Shown here piece after piece: positions 26,130 through 33,485 of a stretch of 64,000 nucleotides of DNA (positions within the stretch are counted from its first letter, which is position 1; each line of letters opens with the position of its first letter). The notes beneath the pieces are model-generated. The model was not told the origin of the DNA. It saw only the letters and a program-made list of their open reading frames with translations, and did no database searches. This DNA comes from Amycolatopsis sp. DSM 110486 (GTDB taxonomy: Bacteria > Actinomycetota > Actinomycetes > Mycobacteriales > Pseudonocardiaceae). The translations under genes were made by a program, and so were the position numbers. The stretch lies in assembly GCF_019468465.1 (NCBI RefSeq), contig NZ_CP080519.1, positions 5,878,501 through 5,942,500 of the forward strand, written 5' to 3'.

Positions 26130-27053
26130 ATGCCAGAGCCCGGACTGGAGATCGATGCGATCTCCAAACGCTACGGCACTGTCGTGGCACTGGAGAAGAT
26201 GACTTTCGACGTGCGGCCGGGCGAGCTGTTCGGCTTCGTCGGCAGCAACGGCGCGGGCAAGACCACCACGATGCGCATCGCGCTCGGGGTGCTCAGCGCG
26301 GACGCGGGCGAAGTCCGCTTCGCGGGTTCGCCCATCACTCACGAAACCCGGCGGCACATCGGGTACATGCCGGAAGAGCGTGGTTTGTATCCGAAGATGA
26401 AGGTGGGCGAGCAGCTGACGTACCTCGCGCGGCTGCACGGCATGTCGGCGGCCGACGCGAAGGCGTCGACCGAGCGCTGGACCGAACGGCTCGGCGTGGC
26501 TTCGCGCCGCGGCGACGAGGTGGAGAAGCTCAGCCTCGGCAACCAGCAGCGCGTGCAACTCGCGGCCGCGCTGGTGCACGAACCGCGCATCCTCGTGCTG
26601 GACGAACCGTTCTCGGGCCTGGACCCGGTCGCGGTCGACGTGATGAGCAAGGTGCTCAAGGAGAAGGCGGCCGACGGCGTGCCCGTCGTGTTCTCCAGCC
26701 ACCAGCTGGATCTGGTGGAGCGCCTCTGCGACCGCATCGGGATCGTCCGGAGTGGACGGATGGAGGCGATGGGCACCGTCTCGCAGCTGCGGGCCGGCGG
26801 CGCCGTGCGGCTGCTCGTCGACGCGCCGCAGGCGGCCGACGGCTGGGCCGCGAACCTGCCCGGCGTAACGGTGCTGGGCCGCGACGGTTCGGTGACCGAG
26901 CTCGAGCTCGTCGACGGTGCCGACGACCAGGTCGTGCTGCGCGCGGCGCTGGCGACCGGGCCGGTGCGCGAGTTCGCGCGGAAGCTCCCGTCGCTGACCG
27001 ATCTGTTCCGTTCCGTCGTCACCGAGCACCACCACGAGGAGGTTGCGGCATGA
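26130..27053 (+). CDS. ABC transporter ATP-binding protein (NatA/CcmA type)
   Basis: A 307-residue ATPase. Walker A is GSNGAGKTTTM, the signature is LSLGNQQRVQLAAAL (LSxGxxQR, slightly off the usual LSGGQ), Walker B is ILVLDEPFSGLDP, and the H-loop is SSHQLD. A C-terminal domain of about 80 residues follows. It powers the permease encoded next, whose ATG overlaps this stop codon (ATGA). The pair resembles NatAB/YhaQP-type exporters of Na+ or of small peptides and drugs; the substrate is unknown. The ATG at 26130 has AAGGGGGAAAGGG upstream. Confidence 0.93.
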   Translation: MPEPGLEIDAISKRYGTVVALEKMTFDVRPGELFGFVGSNGAGKTTTMRIALGVLSADAGEVRFAGSPITHETRRHIGYMPEERGLYPKMKVGEQLTYLARLHGMSAADAKASTERWTERLGVASRRGDEVEKLSLGNQQRVQLAAALVHEPRILVLDEPFSGLDPVAVDVMSKVLKEKAADGVPVVFSSHQLDLVERLCDRIGIVRSGRMEAMGTVSQLRAGGAVRLLVDAPQAADGWAANLPGVTVLGRDGSVTELELVDGADDQVVLRAALATGPVREFARKLPSLTDLFRSVVTEHHHEEVAA

Positions 27054-28264
27054 GCACGCCCGACGTCCGCATGAGCCCGCTGTCCGGGGTCGGCCTGGTC
27101 GCCTCGCGCGAGATCAGCACGCGGCTGAAGTCCAAGGCCTACCGGATCAGCACGCTCGTGCTGCTCATCCTCATCGTCGCCGGGGTCGTGGTGCTGAAGC
27201 TCGTGGGCGGCAGCAGCGGTCCCGACGAGACCGTCGGCTACGTGCCGGCCGCGGCACCGCTGTCGGCGCCGCTGACGGCGATCGGGAAGTCGGTGGGGCA
27301 GGACATCGCCACGCAGCGCGTCGCCGACGAGCAGGCCGGCCTCGCGAAGCTGAAGGACGGCTCGATCGACGCGTTGCTGGTCCAGGGCGCGGACCGGGTG
27401 CACGTGCAGGTCGAGAAGGACCTCGACGGCAACCTCAAGAACGTGCTCACCGTGCTCGCGGGCCGCGTCGCGCAGAACTCGGAGATCATCGCGCAGCACG
27501 GTGATCCGGCGAAGGTGGACGCCGCCGTCGCGAGCGCGAGCATCGACGAGCTGCCGCCGCTGGAGAAACCGTACGACTACGACAGCCAGCAGCTCGTGCT
27601 CGGCATCATCGCGGGCATCCTCATCTACATGTCACTCCTGCTCAACGGCCAGACCGTGGCGCAGGGTGTGGTCGAGGAGAAGACGTCGCGCGTGGTCGAG
27701 CTGCTGCTGTCCACCATCAAGCCGTGGCAGCTGATGGCGGGCAAGGTGCTCGGCATCGGCACGGTCGGGTTGATCCAGATGCTCGCGATCGGGGTCGTCG
27801 GCATTGCCGCGGGCCTGGGGACGGGGGTGCTCACCATCTCGGTGTCCGCGGCCATCGGCACCGTCGTCTGGCTGGTGGTGTGGTACCTGCTCGGGTTCTT
27901 CATGTATTCGATCGTGTTCGCGGCGCTCGGCGCGCTCGTGTCGCGGCAGGAGGACGTGAGCGGCGCCGTGTCGCCGGCGCTGATGCTGGTGATCGTCGGG
28001 TACGTGGTGGGCATCTCCGTGCTGCCCTCGGACCCGTCGAACGAATTCGCCGAGGTGCTTTCGGTGATCCCGGTGTTCGCGCCGACGCTGATGCCGATGC
28101 GGCTCGCCATGGGCGGGGTGCCCGTGTGGGAAGCCGTGGTGTCGGTGGGACTCGTGGTGCTGCTGATTCCGCTTTTGATCTGGCTGGCCGCGCGGATCTA
28201 CCGCAACGCCGTGATGCGCACCGGTGCGAAGGTCAAACTGCGCGACGCGCTGCGCGCGGCCTGA
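27050..28264 (+). CDS. ABC-2 type permease (NatB/YhaP-like)
   Basis: A 404-residue membrane protein with one N-terminal helix (ISTLVLLILIVAGVVVLKLVG), an extracytoplasmic domain of ~150 residues, then about six C-terminal helices including LVLGIIAGILIYMSLLL and VWYLLGFFMYSIVFAALGALVS. The cytoplasmic EEKTSRVVELLLSTIKPWQLMAGKVLG stretch (key residues EEK.SR..E.LLS) is diagnostic for ABC-2 permeases of this group. Its start overlaps the ATPase stop by 4 bases. The two make an exporter. Transcription likely ends at the hairpin at 28431. Confidence 0.93.
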   Translation: MSTPDVRMSPLSGVGLVASREISTRLKSKAYRISTLVLLILIVAGVVVLKLVGGSSGPDETVGYVPAAAPLSAPLTAIGKSVGQDIATQRVADEQAGLAKLKDGSIDALLVQGADRVHVQVEKDLDGNLKNVLTVLAGRVAQNSEIIAQHGDPAKVDAAVASASIDELPPLEKPYDYDSQQLVLGIIAGILIYMSLLLNGQTVAQGVVEEKTSRVVELLLSTIKPWQLMAGKVLGIGTVGLIQMLAIGVVGIAAGLGTGVLTISVSAAIGTVVWLVVWYLLGFFMYSIVFAALGALVSRQEDVSGAVSPALMLVIVGYVVGISVLPSDPSNEFAEVLSVIPVFAPTLMPMRLAMGGVPVWEAVVSVGLVVLLIPLLIWLAARIYRNAVMRTGAKVKLRDALRAA

Positions 28265-28283
28265 GTGTCCGTTCGGTGAACGT

Positions 28284-28387
28284 GCGTCGTCGCCCTGTGA
28301 AACCCGAAGGCCGCTGAAACCTCGAAGGGTGCTGAAAGCCCTGAAGGGTCCGGCGAAACCTGAAGCGTATTCGCAGGGCGACGACGC
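28284..28387. repeat. 14-bp inverted repeat enclosing degenerate TGAAAC-GAAGG repeats
   Basis: GCGTCGTCGCCCTG at 28284-28297 and its exact complement CAGGGCGACGACGC at 28374-28387 enclose 76 bases made of about four degenerate units of the form TGAAACCCGAAGGC (18-22 nt each). It begins 20 bases after the ABC permease stop. The rest of the 375-base gene-free stretch to 28639 holds the hairpin at 28431-28476 and the unidentified promoter of the next gene. Confidence 0.8.
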
Positions 28388-28430
28388 GAACACCCGCTGA
28401 ATACGCCCGGTGGTAATACCCGCAAATGCT

Positions 28431-28476
28431 CGAGGCCGCCCGGCGCTTGCGGTTTACGCTGCGCCGGACGGCCTCG
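28431..28476. terminator. 16-bp stem hairpin with one mismatch
   Basis: CGAGGCCGCCCGGCGC at 28431-28446 and GCGCCGGACGGCCTCG at 28461-28476 pair over 16 positions with a single C/A mismatch. It is the likely terminator of the ABC exporter genes, although it lies 167 bases after the permease stop and has no T run. Confidence 0.55.
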
Positions 28477-28639
28477 TCTCCCCGGTCCCCACCGGTAGTA
28501 CAAGTATGGCCGCGATTGATCTTCTCGCGCCAGTCGTCTCACTCGATCGTGGTGCAACGCACTCCCGCTGGCTGGGTACCTGATCATCGACCCGCTGCAA
28601 CAGCCCGCAGCCGGGAATCCATGACGAAGGGAGCCCAGC

Positions 28640-29512
28640 GTGGGTGAGCAACTCAAGGACGGACTCGGACAGGCCTGGAATCTGGTGGCCACGTTCGTCC
28701 CGAAACTCGTCGGGTTTCTGATCATCCTGCTGATCGGCTGGCTGATCGCGAAAGCGGTGTCCAAAGCACTGTCACTGGTGCTCGGAAAACTCGGATTCTC
28801 CCGGCTCGTCGAGAAGACGGGCCTGACCGGAATGATGAAGCAGGCGAATGTCGACGCCACCGGCATCCTCGTGAAACTGGTCTACTACTTCATTCTGCTG
28901 ATCGCGCTCCAGCTGGCGTTCGGCGTGTTCGGTGAGTCGAATCCGGTCAGCCAGCTGCTCAACGACATCATCGCGTTCCTGCCGCGGATCGTGGTGGCGC
29001 TGGTGCTGATCGTGGTGGCCGCCGCCATCGCGAAGGTCGTGCGCGACGTCGTGAACTCGGCGATGTCCACGCGGCCGGCGGGCCGGCTGCTCGGCACCGT
29101 CGCCTACTGGCTGATCATGGCGTTCGGCATCATCGCCGCGCTGGGCCAGGTCAACATCGCCACCGCCATCACGGGCCCGGTGCTCATCACGGTGCTGGCG
29201 ACTATCGGCGGCGTGATCGTGGTCGGCTTCGGCGGCGGCCTCATCAAGCCCGCCCAGGACCGCTGGGGTGGCTGGCTCGCCAACCTGCAGGGCCAGCTGA
29301 GCCCGGGCGACGGAGGTGGTCAGCGGCAGGTCGGTGGCCGGCTGCAGGCCCAGACCACTCAGCCGCAGGCCCAGACCACCCAGACCCAGGCCCAGACCAC
29401 GCAGGCCCAGACCACGCAGACCCGCACCCAGCCCGTTCAGCCGGGAAACGGCCACCCGGCCGCGAACGACACCCCGACCCCGCCGGTCGGGTTCAACCGC
29501 GTCGATCGCTGA
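28640..29512 (+). CDS. CmpX-like small-conductance mechanosensitive channel-related membrane protein
   Basis: A 290-residue protein with five hydrophobic segments (LVGFLIILLIGWLIAKAVS, YYFILLIALQLAFGVF, RIVVALVLIVVAAAIAKVV, YWLIMAFGIIAALGQV, VLITVLATIGGVIVVGFGGG). The LVRDVV and SRLVEKTGL segments are typical of the conserved TM-helix repeat of CmpX proteins. The C-terminal 80 residues are a Q/T/A-rich tail with seven QAQTTQ-type repeats. GTG 28640 has GGGAG 6 bases upstream. It is probably involved in osmotic or envelope stress; no MscS pore motif (Ala/Gly-rich TM3) is evident. Confidence 0.82.
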   Translation: MGEQLKDGLGQAWNLVATFVPKLVGFLIILLIGWLIAKAVSKALSLVLGKLGFSRLVEKTGLTGMMKQANVDATGILVKLVYYFILLIALQLAFGVFGESNPVSQLLNDIIAFLPRIVVALVLIVVAAAIAKVVRDVVNSAMSTRPAGRLLGTVAYWLIMAFGIIAALGQVNIATAITGPVLITVLATIGGVIVVGFGGGLIKPAQDRWGGWLANLQGQLSPGDGGGQRQVGGRLQAQTTQPQAQTTQTQAQTTQAQTTQTRTQPVQPGNGHPAANDTPTPPVGFNRVDR

Positions 29513-29531
29513 TCCCGGCGCGGTTCGGACT

Positions 29532-29560
29532 GGCCCGGTGCATCGGGAGGGCACCGGGCC
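29532..29560 (+). terminator. 10-bp perfect hairpin after the CmpX-like gene
   Basis: GGCCCGGTGC at 29532-29541 pairs with GCACCGGGCC at 29551-29560 around a 9-nt loop, 19 bases past the stop codon. Confidence 0.7.
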
Positions 29561-29592
29561 TGTCCGCGTGCTGGGACGGTGTCGCCCGCCTC

Positions 29593-29626
29593 ACACCTCG
29601 GGGAATCCCGCGCCCGCCCGAGGTGT
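29593..29626 (+). promoter_or_regulatory. leader hairpin upstream of pnuC
   Basis: ACACCTCGGG at 29593-29602 pairs perfectly with CCCGAGGTGT at 29617-29626, about 40 bases before the pnuC start. It could be a second terminator, or a leader structure controlling pnuC. It does not match any riboswitch consensus I know for NAD precursors. Confidence 0.4.
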
Positions 29627-29665
29627 TGCGGCGAGAGTTACATGGGGACGAGAAGGGGTGCGGAC

Positions 29666-30304
29666 GTGGACTTCCTGCTGCAGCACGGTGTCACGGTGTT
29701 CGGCCAGTGGATCTCGATCGCGGAGCTCGCGGGGCAGGTGCTCGCGCTCGCGGTCGTGTTCCTCGCCGACCGGCGGACGCTGTGGACCTGGCCCGTGCAG
29801 GTCGGCGCGACGATCCTGCTGTTCTCTGTCTACGTTTCCGCACACCTGGGCGGCCTGGCCAGCCGGCAGATCGCCATCCTCGCGATCTCGCTCTACGGCT
29901 GGTGGGCATGGCGGCGCCGCACCGACCCAGTCAACGGGGTGGTCGTGCGCACCGCGCGGGCGACCGAGCGGTGGGCGATGCTCGGCGCGTTCGTGGTCGG
30001 CACGGTGGCGATGGCGTTGGTGCTGCAGGCGCTGAACGCGTCGTGGGCGCCGTGGCCGGACGCCGCGATCTTCATCGGCACGCTCGTCGCCTTCGGTGCG
30101 CAGGGCGCGGGGCTGGTCGAGTTCTGGGGTGTGTGGCTGGTGGTCGACGCGATCGGCGTGCCGTTGCAGATCTCCTCCGGCCTGTACTTCTCCGCCGCGA
30201 TCTACCTCGTCTTCGCGGTGCTGGTCGTGCACGGCTGGTGGAACTGGAACCGCTCGGCCAAGCGCGTGGCCGCGCACCGGGCGGTCACGGCAGCATCCAG
30301 CTGA
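29666..30304 (+). CDS. pnuC: nicotinamide riboside transporter PnuC
   Basis: A 212-residue membrane protein with about seven helices. The PnuC signature is visible as SLYGWWAWRRR (the W..W motif) and in FWGVWLVVDAIGVPLQI. PnuC proteins take up nicotinamide riboside by facilitated diffusion for NAD synthesis. I prefer GTG 29666 because AAGGGG lies 7 bases upstream and it begins VDFLLQHG; an ATG at 29642 is in frame but has no good site. Its 3' end overlaps the convergent lctP gene by 20 bases. Confidence 0.92.
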   Translation: MDFLLQHGVTVFGQWISIAELAGQVLALAVVFLADRRTLWTWPVQVGATILLFSVYVSAHLGGLASRQIAILAISLYGWWAWRRRTDPVNGVVVRTARATERWAMLGAFVVGTVAMALVLQALNASWAPWPDAAIFIGTLVAFGAQGAGLVEFWGVWLVVDAIGVPLQISSGLYFSAAIYLVFAVLVVHGWWNWNRSAKRVAAHRAVTAASS

Positions 30305-31898
30305 GCACCGGGGTGCTCTGCCCGAACACGATCAGGCACATGACCAGCAGCAGTCCCACGCTCCACGGCAGCACCTTGCGCAGCAGCTTGCCCTCTTCGC
30401 CCGGCAGGTTGGCCGCGACGCACGCGATGGTCAGGTTCTGCGGCGAGATCATCTTGCCCAGCACGCCGCCGGAGCTGTTCGCCGCGGCCAGCAGGTCCGC
30501 GCGCAGGCCCGTCTGGTGCGCGGCCGTGACCTGCAGGGCGCCGAACAACGCGTTGGCTGAGGTGTCCGAACCCGAGACGGCGACGCCGAACCAGCCGAGC
30601 ACGGGGGAGAGGAACGCGAGCCCGGCGCCGGCGGCGGCGATGAACGTGCCGATCGTGGTCGTCTGGCCGGACAGGTTCATCACGTAGGCCAGCGCGAGTA
30701 CCCCGGTCACGGTGACGATCGCGAACCGCAGCTCCTTCACCGTCGCCAGCCACTCCCGTCCGGCCGTGCTCGCGGCGACCTTGAGCACCACGAGCGTGAG
30801 CAGCCCCGCGATGAGCACGAGCGTGCCGCCGGTGTTGAGGAACGGCAGCGAGAACGTGTTGCCGGACACGGCTTTGCCGTCCGGGCCGTGCACGTCGAGG
30901 CCGGGCCAGTGGAACTTCCACGTGGCCGCGTCGAGGAGCTTCTTGATCGGCGGCACCTGCGCGAGCGAGAAGATCACGATGATCAACGCGTAGGGCAGGT
31001 AGGCGCGCACGACCTCGCCGCGCTCGTCCGGCCGGTCGAGCGTCGCGGTGCGGGAGCCGGTGAGCACCTGCGCGCGGACCTCGGCGGGCACCGCGCGGCG
31101 CGTCATCGGCAGCGCTACGAGCGCGGCGGCGCCGGCCAGGGCCGCACCGATGTCGGCCAGCTGCGGCGAAACGAAGTTGGACGCGAGGAACTGCACCACG
31201 CCGAACGCGACGCCGCAGACCAGCGCCGGCACCCACGTCTCCCGCAGGCCGCGTTTCCCGTCGACGATGATCACCAGCAGCAGCGGCACGAACAGCGCCA
31301 GCAACGGCGTCTGCCGCCCGACGATCGACGACACCTGCTCCAGCGGAAGCCCCGTCACCTGCGCGAGCGTGACCACGGGCGTGCCCATCGCGCCGAACGC
31401 GACCGGCGCGGTGTTCGCGACGAGCGCCACCACGGCGGCCTTGCCCGGCCCGAACCCGACCGCCACGAGCATCACCGCGCTGATCGCCACGGGCGCGCCG
31501 AAGCCGGCCAGCGCCTCCATCAACGCGCCGAAGCAGAAGGCGATGATCAGCGCCTGCAGCCGCGGGTCGTCGGAGATCCGCCCGAACGAGCGGCGCAGCA
31601 CGTCGAAATGACCCGTGTGCACGGTGATCCGGTAGATCCACAGCGCGTTGACCACGATCCACAGGATCGGGAACAGCCCGAACGCCGCCCCTTGCAGCGC
31701 GCCGGAAATCGCTTGTCCCACAGGCATCCCGTACACGGCGATGCCGACGACGAGCGCCACGACAAGCCCGATCAGCGCGGCGTGGTGGGCCTTGGTCCGG
31801 ACCACCCCCAGTAGCACCAGCACCACGGCCAGCGGCACCACCGCGACGAGCGCGGAAAGCCCGAGACCACCGAGCGGAGCCAGGTCTTGCACGAACAC
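30285..31898 (-). CDS. lctP: L-lactate permease
   Basis: A 537-residue permease of the LctP family with 12-14 helices. Diagnostic segments are FPILWIVVNALWIYRITV, GFGAPVAISAVMLVAVG, and the C-terminal LLAAANSSGGVLGKMISPQNL. It imports lactate or glycolate with a proton. The GTG at 31898 is 220 bases downstream of lldD on the same strand, so the two make a lactate use operon. The spacer contains competing hairpins (32013-32092). The 3' end overlaps pnuC. Confidence 0.95.
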   Translation of the reverse strand: MFVQDLAPLGGLGLSALVAVVPLAVVLVLLGVVRTKAHHAALIGLVVALVVGIAVYGMPVGQAISGALQGAAFGLFPILWIVVNALWIYRITVHTGHFDVLRRSFGRISDDPRLQALIIAFCFGALMEALAGFGAPVAISAVMLVAVGFGPGKAAVVALVANTAPVAFGAMGTPVVTLAQVTGLPLEQVSSIVGRQTPLLALFVPLLLVIIVDGKRGLRETWVPALVCGVAFGVVQFLASNFVSPQLADIGAALAGAAALVALPMTRRAVPAEVRAQVLTGSRTATLDRPDERGEVVRAYLPYALIIVIFSLAQVPPIKKLLDAATWKFHWPGLDVHGPDGKAVSGNTFSLPFLNTGGTLVLIAGLLTLVVLKVAASTAGREWLATVKELRFAIVTVTGVLALAYVMNLSGQTTTIGTFIAAAGAGLAFLSPVLGWFGVAVSGSDTSANALFGALQVTAAHQTGLRADLLAAANSSGGVLGKMISPQNLTIACVAANLPGEEGKLLRKVLPWSVGLLLVMCLIVFGQSTPVLSWMLP

Positions 31899-32012
31899 GC
31901 CGACCTCCCGGGGGGACCGCCGTTTCCGGATTGCGGAAACAGCCTTTCACGAGGTGGCAGAGATACTCGTCACAGACCCACCGGTACGTCAACCCGGTGT
32001 CGCACGTCTGGA

Positions 32013-32092
32013 CCAATGCCCCAACGCGGCATTGGGTGTGTTGGGCGCACCGAATGTGGCGTTCGGTGCAACGCGCACCAAGAACGCCACAT
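32013..32092 (-). promoter_or_regulatory. cluster of inverted repeats between lldD and lctP
   Basis: Three inverted repeats lie here: CCAATGCC (32013-32020) with GGCATTGG (32028-32035); GCACCGAA (32047-32054) with TTCGGTGC (32062-32069); and ATGTGGCGTTC (32054-32064) with GAACGCCACAT (32082-32092). The last two share bases and cannot form together, as in attenuators. The long one follows lldD by 27 bases and may simply be a terminator or mRNA-stabilising hairpin. Confidence 0.5.
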
Positions 32093-32118
32093 CGGGGCGA
32101 TTCAGGCTCGGCGGAAGG

Positions 32119-33330
32119 TCAGCGCAGGGTCACGTGCGAAGGTCGCAGGTCCTCGACGCGGCGCACGCCCAGCAGCTGCATGGTCCGGATCATCTCCGTG
32201 CGCAGGATGTCGACGCAGCGCTGCACACCGCGCTCGCCGCCCGCCATCAGGCCGTAGAGGAACGCCCGGCCGACGAGCACGAAGTCGGCGCCGCGCGCGA
32301 TCGCGGCCACGATGTCGCCGCCGGAGAGGATGCCGGTGTCGACCCAGACCTCGGCGGTGCCCTGGATCTCGTCGAGCACCGCGGGCAGCAGCTCCAGCGG
32401 CGTCGGCGCGCGGTCGAGCTGGCGGCCGCCGTGGTTGGACAGGACCACGCCGTCGGCGCCGTGTTTCACCACGTCGCGCGCGTCGGCCACGTTCTGCACG
32501 CCCTTGACCACGAGCTTCCCGGGCCAGGTGCGGCGCACCCAGTCGAGGTCGTCGAAGTCGAGCGTGGGGTCGAAGAGCTGGGCCAGCAGCTCGGCCACGG
32601 TGCCGTCGAAGTGGCTCAGCGACGCGAAGTTCAGCGGCTCGGTGGTGAGCAGGTTGAACCACCACGCCGGGTGCATCGCGCCGTCGGCGAAAGTCTTGAG
32701 CGTGAGCGCCGGCGGGATGGTGAGGCCGTTGCGCACATCGCGCATGCGCGCGCCGGCCACTGGGGTGTCGACGGTGAGCAGGAGCGTGTCGTAGCCGTTC
32801 TCCCACGCGCGATTCATCAGATCTTCGCCCGCGCCGTGGTCGCGCCACACGTAGAGCTGGAACCACTTGCGCGCGTCGGGCGCCGCCGCGGCGAGGTCCT
32901 CGATGGAGGTGGTCGCCATGGTGGACAGGCCCATCGGGATGCCGTTGCGCTGCGCCACGCGGCCCACGGCACGCTCGCCCTCGTGCTGCATCATGCGCGT
33001 GAACCCAGTGGGCGCGAAGCCGAACGGCAGCGCCGAGGTCTTGCCGAGCACCGTCCGCGTGGTGTCCACATCGGACACGCCGCGCAGCACGTTGGGGTGG
33101 AACTCCACGCGCCGGTAGGCCTGGCGGGCGCGCAGCAGGCTGTCTTCGAGCTCGGCCGCCCCGTCGGTGTAGTCGAACGCGGCGCGCGGTGTGCGCTTGC
33201 GCCCGATCATCCGCAGGTCGGCGATCGTGTGCGCGCCGGCCAAGCGCCGCTCGGTCGGGTTGAGCACGATCGGCTTCGGCCGCAGGATCTGCTTCAGTTC
33301 ACTCGGCCGCGGCAGACGACGCTGGGTCAC
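32119..33330 (-). CDS. lldD: FMN-dependent alpha-hydroxy acid dehydrogenase (L-lactate dehydrogenase type)
   Basis: A 403-residue FMN enzyme of the LldD/glycolate oxidase family. The catalytic His and binding Arg are in LSNHGGRQLD, the FMN lysine is in KLVVKGVQNVAD, and the phosphate-binding region is VLVGRAFLYGLMAGGERGV. It oxidises L-lactate to pyruvate at the membrane face or in the cytoplasm. It is first in an operon with the lactate permease. GTG 33330 is supported by GGAAGGG-type sequence upstream. No lactate regulator (LldR) is visible next to it. Confidence 0.95.
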   Translation of the reverse strand: MTQRRLPRPSELKQILRPKPIVLNPTERRLAGAHTIADLRMIGRKRTPRAAFDYTDGAAELEDSLLRARQAYRRVEFHPNVLRGVSDVDTTRTVLGKTSALPFGFAPTGFTRMMQHEGERAVGRVAQRNGIPMGLSTMATTSIEDLAAAAPDARKWFQLYVWRDHGAGEDLMNRAWENGYDTLLLTVDTPVAGARMRDVRNGLTIPPALTLKTFADGAMHPAWWFNLLTTEPLNFASLSHFDGTVAELLAQLFDPTLDFDDLDWVRRTWPGKLVVKGVQNVADARDVVKHGADGVVLSNHGGRQLDRAPTPLELLPAVLDEIQGTAEVWVDTGILSGGDIVAAIARGADFVLVGRAFLYGLMAGGERGVQRCVDILRTEMIRTMQLLGVRRVEDLRPSHVTLR

Positions 33331-33434
33331 GCGCGATCACCCTTCCTCAGGCGCTCGGTCATTTCAGGGACGAGAGCTCTCGGACGCTGAGATACATCCG
33401 ATGTCTACCCTAGTGGGCTGGGGTCTCGAAACAA

Positions 33435-33472
33435 CAAGACCCTCCGGGCCATTGTGCGCCCGGAGGGTCTTG
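33435..33472. terminator. 15-bp perfect-stem terminator after aceE
   Basis: CAAGACCCTCCGGGC at 33435-33449 pairs with GCCCGGAGGGTCTTG at 33458-33472 around an 8-nt loop, 14 bases past the aceE stop on the minus strand. Confidence 0.9.
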
Positions 33473-33485
33473 CTGCGACCACTGC

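Noticed and set aside
29579..29665. NAD or other riboswitch upstream of pnuC
   Set aside because: Only one simple 10-bp hairpin is present; I could not match a known NAD-precursor riboswitch consensus.
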